Shown: positions 53,954 to 61,391 of the stretch, in pieces
Layout: each line of letters opens with the position of its first letter
Numbering within the stretch: position 1 is the stretch's first letter
Source: Polyangium sp. y55x31
GTDB lineage: Bacteria; Myxococcota_A; Polyangia; Polyangiales; Polyangiaceae
Reading direction: 5' to 3'
NCBI RefSeq assembly: GCF_029946505.1
Contig: NZ_JARZHG010000011.1
Coordinates: forward strand, 186,001-250,000
Length of the DNA: 64,000 nt
The notes under the pieces: model-generated
What the model was told of the DNA's origin: nothing
Databases searched by the model: none
What the model saw: the letters and a program-made list of their open reading frames with translations, nothing else
Position numbers and translations under genes: made by a program

Positions 53954-55342
53954 ATGAGACGCTCGATTGGATTCGGGCTCTTGTTTGCCCCCGCGCTGCT
54001 CGCCGCGTGTGGCGAAGGAGGCTCGAACGACAACACGGGCGGGGGCGGCGCGGCCTCGTCCTCGACGATGGGGAGCGGCGGCGCCGGAGGCTCGTCCTCG
54101 TCCTCGTCCTCCACGTCGAGTGGCGGCGGCGGCCCCGCGCCCGATTGGGCCACGGAGCTGCCCGCGGGCGGCGGCTGGACCGAGCTCCCGGGCTCCGAGC
54201 CCTTCGCGGAGTGGGCCGCCGAAAACCTCATGCCCAAGTCCGGATACGTCGGCTCGGCGCCGATCGGCGCCGTGCGCGACGCGTACTGCAATCCGGTGTT
54301 CGATCACGCAGGCAAGGCCTTTTACCTCTTCGGCGGCGGCCACAGCGACGGCAGCATCAACGCCGTCTTCAAGCTCGACGCGGCGACCTTGAAGTACAGC
54401 ATCGTCGTGCCGCCGACGCCGCCCTCCGCATATCCACCCGCCTACACCGCGCCGAACTCCCCCATCGTGTATCCCTCCGGCGCGACGAATGGATTTTTCC
54501 AGACCACGGCGACGCTCACGGATCCCGCCGACCTGCCCTACGCGGCGCCGTTCGCAGCGCCCCAAGCGAGCCATACCTACTCCGCCTTGAGTTTCGTCGA
54601 CGGCAAGTTGATCCTGCACTACGGCCCCGTGCGCGAAGCCGACGTCGTGAGTGGCACGTGGACCTACCTCGACAAGGACACGTACGGGCCGCAGCTCGTC
54701 AAATTCAACCCCAATTACCACGAGCTCGTGCTCCAATCGGGCACGCGGACGGCCAACGATCCGGCGACCGGCAAGGCGTGGACGACGCTCGTCCCCGGCG
54801 ATGCCGGCTTGAACTGGCGCAACTGCGTGCTCGAAATCGAGCCTACCACGCACAAGATCGAGAACGTGGTGAGCGCCAAGTGGGAGGTGCTCGGCGACTC
54901 CTCGATCGTGGTCGGTGGGCCGTACGTCTACATCTTCACGCCGACGAAATCGGGCGGCACCGCGACCACCACGCGCGGCTGGCGCATGGACAAGACGACA
55001 CGCGCGGTCGAGCACGTGACGCTCACCGGTGATCTGCCGAGCTGGCCCGAATTCTCCCCGAAGCAGGAGGGCATTCCGGTCTTTTACGACGGGGCGAAGC
55101 TGAACTTCTGGAACTACAGCGTCGACGCGGATCGGGATGCGTTCTTCCGCGTTGATCTCGAGCCCAAGAGCGGCGCCGGCACCGAGGAGGACCCTTATGT
55201 GCTGTCGTCCACGCGAGAGGCGCGCGCGCCCTCGGGGATGCCTGCGCCCGCGCTGACGTACGACCTGACCTACATCTCGGAATGGGGCGTCGTGTTGTTC
55301 CTGCCGCAGGCCAGCTCCAAGCTCTGGGCCATCAAGCTCTGA
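53954..55342 (+). CDS. Kelch/propeller-like lipoprotein
   Basis: About 462 residues from ATG 53954. The frame is open from 53885 but the lipoprotein signal MRRSIGFGLLFAPALLAAC starts here (lipobox Cys19). A Gly/Ser linker (about 25-70) precedes repeated beta-blade phrases such as AFYLFGGGHSDGSINAVFKLD, YSALSFVDGKLILHYG and GPYVYIFTPTKSGG. It is probably a six- or seven-bladed propeller at the surface. No catalytic motif recognised. Confidence 0.85.
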   Translation: MRRSIGFGLLFAPALLAACGEGGSNDNTGGGGAASSSTMGSGGAGGSSSSSSSTSSGGGGPAPDWATELPAGGGWTELPGSEPFAEWAAENLMPKSGYVGSAPIGAVRDAYCNPVFDHAGKAFYLFGGGHSDGSINAVFKLDAATLKYSIVVPPTPPSAYPPAYTAPNSPIVYPSGATNGFFQTTATLTDPADLPYAAPFAAPQASHTYSALSFVDGKLILHYGPVREADVVSGTWTYLDKDTYGPQLVKFNPNYHELVLQSGTRTANDPATGKAWTTLVPGDAGLNWRNCVLEIEPTTHKIENVVSAKWEVLGDSSIVVGGPYVYIFTPTKSGGTATTTRGWRMDKTTRAVEHVTLTGDLPSWPEFSPKQEGIPVFYDGAKLNFWNYSVDADRDAFFRVDLEPKSGAGTEEDPYVLSSTREARAPSGMPAPALTYDLTYISEWGVVLFLPQASSKLWAIKL

Positions 55343-55387
55343 CGAGAGCTACGGCCACAAGGCACGCTCCCGGATCCGGCAACCCCT

Positions 55388-56281
55388 TCACCGGACCATT
55401 TCGTTCGTCACCCAATCGATGACGGAGCCATGCCGCGGGCTCCAGCCGAGCTCGCGGCGGGCCTTTTCGGAGCGGACGCGGCTGTTCGAGCCGAGCGCGA
55501 ACACGGCGAGCTCGCGGCCCCACCGGGCGATCGCCTGCTCGGCGGGCCACGCCTCTGCCTCGCCCAGCCCGAGGGCCTTGCCGATCGCGCGGACGATGTC
55601 GCCGAAGGACGCCTCGCCGTTTTCGACGTAGTAAAAGCTCCCTGCCGGCGCCTTCTCCAGCGCGAGCAGATAAAGCTCGGTCATGTCGGCGATGTGGACG
55701 TTCGACCAGATGTTGAGCCCGCGGCCGATGTAGCGCGGGATTCCGCTCTCCTTCGCCTGGGCGACGAGCCGCGGGATCTGCACGCTCTCGGCGGGCGGGC
55801 CCAGCGTGTGGCCGTAGATCAGGCTGTTGCAGAGCACGACGGTCCGCACGCCGGGAGCGCCCTCGACGATGCGCTTGTTCAATGCGACGCGGTGCTCCTT
55901 GTCCGGCTCCGGCTCGAAGGGCGTATCCTCGGTGAAGATCGCGCTCGACGGTTCGCCCATGGCCTCGTCTCCGACGAGGCTCGTGCCGCTCGTGTGGAGG
56001 AACGGCTTGCCCGATCCGGCGAGCCCGGCGAGCAGGGCGACGGCGGCGCCCTCATGGTCGCTGTCGGCGGCATTGATGACGGCGTCGGCAGCCTTCGCCT
56101 CGGCGGTGAGCAACGTGGCGTCGTCGAGCGCGCCGAGGACGGGGTCGATGCCCTTCGCGCGGACGCCCTCGACCTTCGCATTCGAGCGGACGAGGCCGCG
56201 CACCACATGCCCCATGGAGGCGAGCCGCGCGGCGACCGAACCACCGATGTAGCCGCTCGCGCCGGTCACGAAGATCTTCAT
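55388..56281 (-). CDS. NAD-dependent epimerase/dehydratase-like protein
   Basis: A 297-residue protein from ATG 56281 (AAGGAG upstream). MKIFVTGASGYIGGSVAARL is the Rossmann GxxGxxG nucleotide-binding start of extended short-chain dehydrogenases. VVLCNSLIYGHTLGP, with a Tyr in the right region, and NIWSNVHIADMTELYLLAL follow the family order, though the exact YxxxK is not obvious. NmrA-like or nucleoside-diphosphate-sugar epimerase-like. Its divergent neighbour is a LysR regulator, which is the usual layout for a target gene and its activator or repressor. Confidence 0.88.
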   Translation of the reverse strand: MKIFVTGASGYIGGSVAARLASMGHVVRGLVRSNAKVEGVRAKGIDPVLGALDDATLLTAEAKAADAVINAADSDHEGAAVALLAGLAGSGKPFLHTSGTSLVGDEAMGEPSSAIFTEDTPFEPEPDKEHRVALNKRIVEGAPGVRTVVLCNSLIYGHTLGPPAESVQIPRLVAQAKESGIPRYIGRGLNIWSNVHIADMTELYLLALEKAPAGSFYYVENGEASFGDIVRAIGKALGLGEAEAWPAEQAIARWGRELAVFALGSNSRVRSEKARRELGWSPRHGSVIDWVTNEMVR

Positions 56282-56400
56282 GCAACACTCCTTTCCTCGC
56301 AGGATGCTTTGTCGTCGGTCGGCGACCGTGCGTCGCGAGACGCCTGGACGATGCAAGCACGCCGGCCGTTTGACAATCCGCCCCGCGCGCGCATCACATG

Positions 56401-56413
56401 TGAATCCGTTTCA
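56401..56413. promoter_or_regulatory. LysR-type box in the epimerase/LysR divergent region
   Basis: TGAATCCGTTTCA has the T-N11-A form with a TGAA/TTCA dyad expected for LysR-type regulators. A CACATGTG palindrome overlaps its left end (56395-56402) and a TTGACA hexamer lies at 56370-56375. Confidence 0.45.
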
Positions 56414-56429
56414 CGAGGCAGAGGTCGAG

Positions 56430-57392
56430 ATGGACAATCGCGTGGGCGAGATGCGGGTCTTCGTGCGGGTGGTGGAAGCCGGCAGTTTTTCGCAGGCGGC
56501 TCGTCACCTCGGGATGACGCCGTCGACGGTGAGCAAGCTGGTCGGCCGGATCGAGGAGCGGATGGGCGTGCGCCTCGTCGAGCGCTCGACACGGCGCTTG
56601 TCTTTGACCAACGAGGGCCAGCTCTACTTCGAGCGCAGCGGCGCGCTCCTCGGCGAGCTCGACGATCTGGAACGGGAGATCGCGCAGGGCGGCGCGCACG
56701 CGCGGGGGACGGTGCGCGTCAACGCGTCGGTCGCCTTCGGCGTACGTGGGCTTTTGCCGCTCTTGCCGGGGTTCTGGGAGGTGTATCCGGAGATCGTCGT
56801 CGATGTCTCGTTGTCGGACGAAATCGTCGACCTCTACCTCGATCGCACCGACGTTGCATTTCGTGTCGGCGCGCTCGGCGACTCGAACCTCGTCGCTCGA
56901 AAGGTCGGCACGGCGCGCCGCCGGATCGTCGCTTCGCCGGCTTATTTGAAGCGCCACGGCACGCCGCGGACCGTCGAGGATCTCGACCATCACAACTGCC
57001 TCGGCTTCAATTTTCGGCGATCTGTGCCCGTGTGGCCGCTCCGGCAGGGGGCTCGTGTCGTCGACCGGACGGTGCGCGGCAGCTTGCTCGCCAACAATGG
57101 CGAGACGGTGCGCACGATGGCCCTCGCGGGCGTCGGGCTGGCGCGCTTGGCGGACTTTCACGTCGATCCCGACATCGAGAGCGGCCGGCTCGTCGAAGTG
57201 CTGGCGGACGAAGAGCACAGCGCCGTCGAGGATGTACACGCGCTTCATCTCGGGGGCCCGCGCGTGCCCCAGCGCGTCCGCGTGTTTCTCGACCACATGG
57301 TCCCGCGCTTGCAATCGTTCATGGCTCGTGGCGCGGGTGATCACCTCCCGGCACCACACCGCGCCGTCCGCGGGCCGACGAAAGTTCCCTGA
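56430..57392 (+). CDS. LysR-family transcriptional regulator
   Basis: A 320-residue regulator from ATG 56430 with GAGG upstream. The N-terminal winged helix reads MRVFVRVVEAGSFSQAARHLGMTPSTVSKLVGRIEERMGVRLVERSTRRLSLTNEGQ. The C-terminal effector domain (about 90-300) has the typical DVAFRVG, LVARKVGTARRRIVASPAYL and GVGLARLADF phrases of the DsdC/PecT-like group (LysR_substrate). It probably controls the divergent epimerase gene and itself. Effector unknown. Confidence 0.95.
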   Translation: MDNRVGEMRVFVRVVEAGSFSQAARHLGMTPSTVSKLVGRIEERMGVRLVERSTRRLSLTNEGQLYFERSGALLGELDDLEREIAQGGAHARGTVRVNASVAFGVRGLLPLLPGFWEVYPEIVVDVSLSDEIVDLYLDRTDVAFRVGALGDSNLVARKVGTARRRIVASPAYLKRHGTPRTVEDLDHHNCLGFNFRRSVPVWPLRQGARVVDRTVRGSLLANNGETVRTMALAGVGLARLADFHVDPDIESGRLVEVLADEEHSAVEDVHALHLGGPRVPQRVRVFLDHMVPRLQSFMARGAGDHLPAPHRAVRGPTKVP

Positions 57393-57445
57393 GGCTTTTC
57401 GGCTGATGATAGAGTGGCACACCTTCTTACGATGGAGGTTGTGCC

Positions 57446-59005
57446 ATGAAATCGATGAGCCGTATTATCTTCACGTCGCTTCTCGTTCTCGCCGCCGCGT
57501 GCTCGGGGGGCGGCGGTGACGGCGGCTCCGCCGCGGGGGAGGCCGGCGGCGGAGGCGGAAGTGCCGGGAATGGCGGCGGCGGCCCGGGGAGCGGCGGATC
57601 CGGCGGCGGCGGCAGCGGGCTCGGCGGGCCATTTCGGCATGGGGTCAACGCCGGCCACCGCCACCCCACCTGGAGCGATCCGGAACTCGCGAAGCTCGCG
57701 CGTGAGGCCGGCGCCGACAGCCAGCGGATCTCCTTGCCCGAGCAGCATTTGACGACGTGGGGGTACGACATCGAGGTCGGCGACATCAAGCAATACGCCG
57801 AGCTCGGCATGTCGAACCACGTCGCCTTCTTGACGACCCCCACGGCCGAACATTCGACGGCGCCCGCGGGCACGCCGGACTGGCAGGTCGCCGAGTACAT
57901 GCCGAAGAACCTGTATCAGCCCGTGTTCCTGCCGGACGGCAAGATCAACCCCGAGAACTACTGGGGCGAATATGTATACAAGACGGTGAGCACGTACAAG
58001 GATTGGGTGAAGGTGTGGGAGGTGTGGAACGAGCCCGATTGGGTCGCCGACTGGCAGGTGACGGTGGACTGGGACAAGAACCCGCCCACGAAGGAAGAGC
58101 TCCCGCGCTTTCATGGCTCGATCTTCGATTACGTGCGCATGCTGCGCGTGACGCGTGAGGCGGCGCTGAAAGCCGATCCTGACGCGAAGATCGCGCTCGG
58201 CGGGATCGGATACCCGAATTTCCTCTCGGCCGTGCTCCGCTACACGGACAACCCCGAGGGCGGCGCCGTGACCGCCGATTACCCCGAGAAGGGCGCGAAG
58301 TACTTCGACGTCCTCAGCTTCCATTATTATCCGGTCTTCTCGCCGGGCAGCTCGGACGTCGGCGTGAAGGGCTTCGTCGATTCGAAGAACGCTTTGGCGA
58401 AGGTCCTCGACGCCGCGGGCGTCGGCGGCAAGACGTGGATGGTGACCGAGACCGGGGCGCCGCACGAGCTCGTCGGCGCAGGCCCGGGCGGGGCGCAATA
58501 CGCGGTCAACTACATCCTCAAGGTGATGACCACCGCGCAGGCCGAGGGGATCGACGGCGTCGATTGGTTCCTCCTGACCGACAGCGCGGATCCGGGCGCG
58601 AGCCAGAGCGCCTTCGATTACATGGGCCTGTATTATGATGTCCTGAAGCTCGGCACGCCGGCCGAGGCGAAGCGCACGGATACGGGCGTCGCGTACCAAA
58701 CGCACGGGCAGCTCCTCGCGGGCGCCTCGTTCGATCCGGGCGCCACGGAGGCGCTCGCGCTGCCGGAATCGGTCGGCGGCGCGGCGTTCGAGCTCTCGAA
58801 TGGGAAAGCGGCCTATGTCCTCTGGGCGAAGACGGGGGGCACCAGCGAGGACGCGAGCGCGATGTATTCGCTCGCCGTGGGCGGGCCGATCAAGGCGTAC
58901 GCGTGGGACCATGGCAAGACCAGCACGGCCACGGATCTCGCGCCGGCGGGCGGGAGCGTTTCCCTCTCGCTCACGGGCACGCCGCAGATCTTCATCGAGC
59001 AGTAA
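57446..59005 (+). CDS. Glycoside-hydrolase-like (beta/alpha barrel) lipoprotein
   Basis: A 519-residue lipoprotein (lipobox AAAC, Cys19) with GGAGG seven bases before the ATG and a Gly/Ser linker (about 20-60). The catalytic domain has the clan GH-A hallmarks: WEVWNEPDW (acid/base Glu, about 194) on strand 4 and WMVTETGAP (nucleophile Glu, about 334) on strand 7, plus FHYYPVF on strand 6. It is probably an exported beta-glycosidase. A C-terminal strand domain (about 425-519) is typical of arabinofuranosidase or xylosidase relatives. Substrate unknown. Confidence 0.88.
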   Translation: MKSMSRIIFTSLLVLAAACSGGGGDGGSAAGEAGGGGGSAGNGGGGPGSGGSGGGGSGLGGPFRHGVNAGHRHPTWSDPELAKLAREAGADSQRISLPEQHLTTWGYDIEVGDIKQYAELGMSNHVAFLTTPTAEHSTAPAGTPDWQVAEYMPKNLYQPVFLPDGKINPENYWGEYVYKTVSTYKDWVKVWEVWNEPDWVADWQVTVDWDKNPPTKEELPRFHGSIFDYVRMLRVTREAALKADPDAKIALGGIGYPNFLSAVLRYTDNPEGGAVTADYPEKGAKYFDVLSFHYYPVFSPGSSDVGVKGFVDSKNALAKVLDAAGVGGKTWMVTETGAPHELVGAGPGGAQYAVNYILKVMTTAQAEGIDGVDWFLLTDSADPGASQSAFDYMGLYYDVLKLGTPAEAKRTDTGVAYQTHGQLLAGASFDPGATEALALPESVGGAAFELSNGKAAYVLWAKTGGTSEDASAMYSLAVGGPIKAYAWDHGKTSTATDLAPAGGSVSLSLTGTPQIFIEQ

Positions 59006-59068
59006 ATCTCCCGACGGCGCCGGGGCAGCAGCAAGCGGATTGGCTTGCTCGCCCCCTCCGCTCCTGCT

Positions 59069-59848
59069 TCAGCCCGTCGCCCCCTCGGTCGGCGTCTCTT
59101 GCTTCCCATTCCCCTTCCGCGCCGCCCGCGCCGCCGCCTCGGCGCGTAGCCTCGCCATGGCATCCAGCAGCGGGGCGAGCAGCGCCTTCCCTTCCAGGAT
59201 CCGCGCCAGATCGGACCGCTTTGCTCGACTCGCGACATAACGCCGCAGCCGCACCATCACCTCCACCCATTCCGTCTCGGCGTCGCGCCCGGCGCCGACG
59301 TGCGCGCGCTTCTCCGTCCGCGCCTTCGCGACCTCGGCGAGCAAGGCATCACTCTTGAAAATCGCCGCCTCCCACCGATCGAGCCATGTAGCAGGCAGCT
59401 CGATCGCCACGAGCGTCGCCGCGTGCTCGGGCGACCGGAGCGTGATCAAGGCTTCCCGACAGATACGATTCTCGTCGGCGATCGGGTCGTCCACGTGGGC
59501 GAGCCCCTCCGGAAAGGCCGCCTGGTGCAGCGCTGCCGCGCTCTGGGCATGGATGCTCGCGCGGCGCCGCGACTCCACGTGGATGTACCCCTCGATATGG
59601 CGGTACCACGTATCGACCGCGTCGTCCGCGGCTTCGAGCTGCGCGAGCCGCGCCGCGCGCTCGGCTTGGGCGAGCACGTTCCCCGTGACGTGCGCTTCGA
59701 GCGCTTCGGTGATGTCCGCGCATTCGGAGATGTAGGCGTCGAGCGCGGGCTCCGGGGGCCCCTTGGCGGCGCGGGCCTCGAGGTTCGTGGTGATCTTCTT
59801 GGCGATGTCGCGCTTCTCGGCGCGCGGAATCTGCTCCAGCTTGGCCAT
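59069..59848 (-). CDS. All-helical protein beside the 43-bp palindrome array
   Basis: A 259-residue protein from ATG 59848 (GAGGGG just upstream), without signal peptide or membrane segment. It is nearly all helix and rich in Ala, Glu and Arg, with ADDAVDTWYRHIEGYIHVESRRR in the first half and GRDAETEWVEVMVRLRRYV near residue 205. The C-terminus is basic and disordered (RKGNGKQETPTE). I recognise no family. Size, layout and segment order resemble the protein at 20003-20740. The 43-bp palindrome array starts about 100 bp upstream, in its promoter region. Confidence 0.78.
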   Translation of the reverse strand: MAKLEQIPRAEKRDIAKKITTNLEARAAKGPPEPALDAYISECADITEALEAHVTGNVLAQAERAARLAQLEAADDAVDTWYRHIEGYIHVESRRRASIHAQSAAALHQAAFPEGLAHVDDPIADENRICREALITLRSPEHAATLVAIELPATWLDRWEAAIFKSDALLAEVAKARTEKRAHVGAGRDAETEWVEVMVRLRRYVASRAKRSDLARILEGKALLAPLLDAMARLRAEAAARAARKGNGKQETPTEGATG

Positions 59849-59965
59849 GGCCCCTCGTGTCCCCCCCGGAGTGTCGTGAAGCGACGCTACCAGCAGGCTC
59901 CGCAAGGAGCAATACATACCGTTGGGATGTGAACGGTCGGAAACGTGCCGGCGGGGTGCTCCCTT

Positions 59966-60309
59966 GGGGAGGAGGACGGGGGAAACGTTCCTGACGGCTT
60001 CCTAGCCTGGGGAGGAGGATGCGGGGAACGTTCCTGGCTCGTTGCTCCCTTGGGGAGGAGGATGGAGGGAACGTTCCTGATGGCTTCCTAGCCTGGGGAG
60101 GAGGTCGGGGGGAACGTTCCTGACGGCTTCCCAGCTTTGGGAGGAGGACGGGGGGAACGTTCCTGACGGCTTCCCAGCGTGGGGAGGAGGTCGGGGGGAA
60201 CGTTTCTGACGGCTTCCCAGCCTGGGGAGGAGGTCGGGGGGAACGTTCCTGACGGCTTCCCAGCCTGGGGAGGAGAACGAGGGGAACGTCCCGCGGTCCC
60301 TCCTCCCCG
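59966..60309. repeat. 43-bp tandem array with GGAACGTTCC palindromes
   Basis: Eight units begin at 59966, 60009, 60052, 60095, 60138, 60181, 60224 and 60267, exactly 43 bp apart. Each unit has GGGGAGGAGG, a G-rich stretch, the 10-bp palindrome GGAACGTTCC (for example 60111-60120) and GACGGCTTCCCAGC. One or two decayed units flank it (near 59930 and 60330). Since 43 is not a multiple of three, the repeat cannot be a coding repeat; the open frames across it are accidental. It fills the 579-bp gap between the glutathione peroxidase gene and the helical-protein gene. Confidence 0.93.
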
Positions 60310-60427
60310 CGCGAGGAGCTCCGAGGGACCGTTCCCCATTGCTTTCGGACGTGCCGACGAGCGCCCAGGGAACGATCCGAGCTCCGTCCCCCATGCGCGA
60401 CGGCATTCCCGTCGGAAAGAGTCGCGG

Positions 60428-60970
60428 TCAGAGCGCGGCTTCGATCGCCTGCACGACCTCGGGCGACTCGGGCGTCACCCGCGGAGAGAAGCGCGCGAGC
60501 ACCGCGCCATCCCGACCGACGAGGAACTTCTCGAAGTTCCACGTGACATCCGAGCCGCCGCCCGCCTTGCTGCCGATGAGCCACTGGTAAAGCGGGCTAC
60601 GCTCGGCGCCGTTCACATCCTGCTTGGCGAGCAGCGGAAAGTCGACGCCGTACGTCGTGGAGCAGAACTGCGCGATCTCCGTGGCCGTCCCCGGCTCCTG
60701 CCCGAGGAACTGGTTGCAAGGCGCGCCCACCACGAGGAAGCCACGATCGCGGTAACGCTCCTGCAGCTTCACCAGCCCCTCGTACTGCGGCGTGAGGCCG
60801 CAACGGCTGGCGACATTGACGAAAAGCACGACCTTGCCCGACAGCTCTTCGAGCGGCAGCGCCGCCCCGTCGAGCCGCTGGAGCGAGAGCTCCTGCAGGG
60901 AGGTGGGCCCACCCTCGGGGGCCTTGCCGTACACCGCGCGATTCACGACGCCGACCAGTTTGTTGAGCAT
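60428..60970 (-). CDS. Glutathione/thioredoxin peroxidase
   Basis: A 180-residue GPx from ATG 60970. VNVASRCGLTPQYEGL holds the peroxidatic Cys57 (no selenocysteine TGA). PCNQFLGQEPG gives Gln91, and TWNFEKFLV gives Trp144 and Asn145, which complete the Cys-Gln-Trp-Asn tetrad. FPLLAKQDVNG is also family-typical. Like most bacterial Cys-GPx it probably uses thioredoxin and reduces hydroperoxides in the cytoplasm. The open frame upstream of 60970 runs through copy D and is not coding. Confidence 0.95.
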   Translation of the reverse strand: MLNKLVGVVNRAVYGKAPEGGPTSLQELSLQRLDGAALPLEELSGKVVLFVNVASRCGLTPQYEGLVKLQERYRDRGFLVVGAPCNQFLGQEPGTATEIAQFCSTTYGVDFPLLAKQDVNGAERSPLYQWLIGSKAGGGSDVTWNFEKFLVGRDGAVLARFSPRVTPESPEVVQAIEAAL

Positions 60971-61041
60971 GGCGATCGCAATACCCGAGGACGGGTCGCG
61001 ACGCCAGGGGCTGAGCATTGGTGTCGTCTGAAGCCGATGCG

Positions 61042-61302
61042 CTGGGGCGTTGCCCCAGGCCCCAGCAGGGGCTGTCCGCCCCTGCACCCGGACCAGCGCA
61101 AGCGCTGGACCCGGGGTCGATGAACTGCGCGATGCGCAGTTCATCGAACAGGCCGAGTCAAGACCAGCGACGGCCCTGCCAACCGAGACCGGCCCGTTGG
61201 AAGAACTGCGCATCGCGCAGTTCTTCCACAAAAGGTCCAGCGCTTGCGCTGGTTCGGGTCGAGGGGCGAACAGCCCCCGCGGGGTCCGGGGCGGCGCCCC
61301 GG
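61042..61302. repeat. Multi-hairpin dispersed element, copy D
   Basis: The shortest copy (261 bp core). Outer stems are CTGGGGC/GCCCCAG (61042-61058) and CCGGGGC/GCCCCGG (61286-61302). The flank CTGAGCATTGGT (61011-61022) matches that of copy A, so the true element is longer than the core. The centre is only about 50 bp, against 150 bp in A. It fills the divergent gap between glutathione peroxidase and the lipoprotein at 61392. Confidence 0.9.
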
Positions 61303-61391
61303 CGCGGCGGCTTGCTGCTTGGCAGGAAATCGCCTCGTGAGCCCGTGGATCCCTGAGCGAATCCCGGGATACGTTGATCCCGAGAGCCACC

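Noticed and set aside
59349-60584. Proline-rich open frame across the 43-bp array
   Set aside because: A 43-bp period rotates the frame each unit, so a protein repeat cannot be what is conserved.
60428-60970. Selenoprotein form of glutathione peroxidase
   Set aside because: The active-site codon is Cys (SRCGLTP), with no in-frame TGA.
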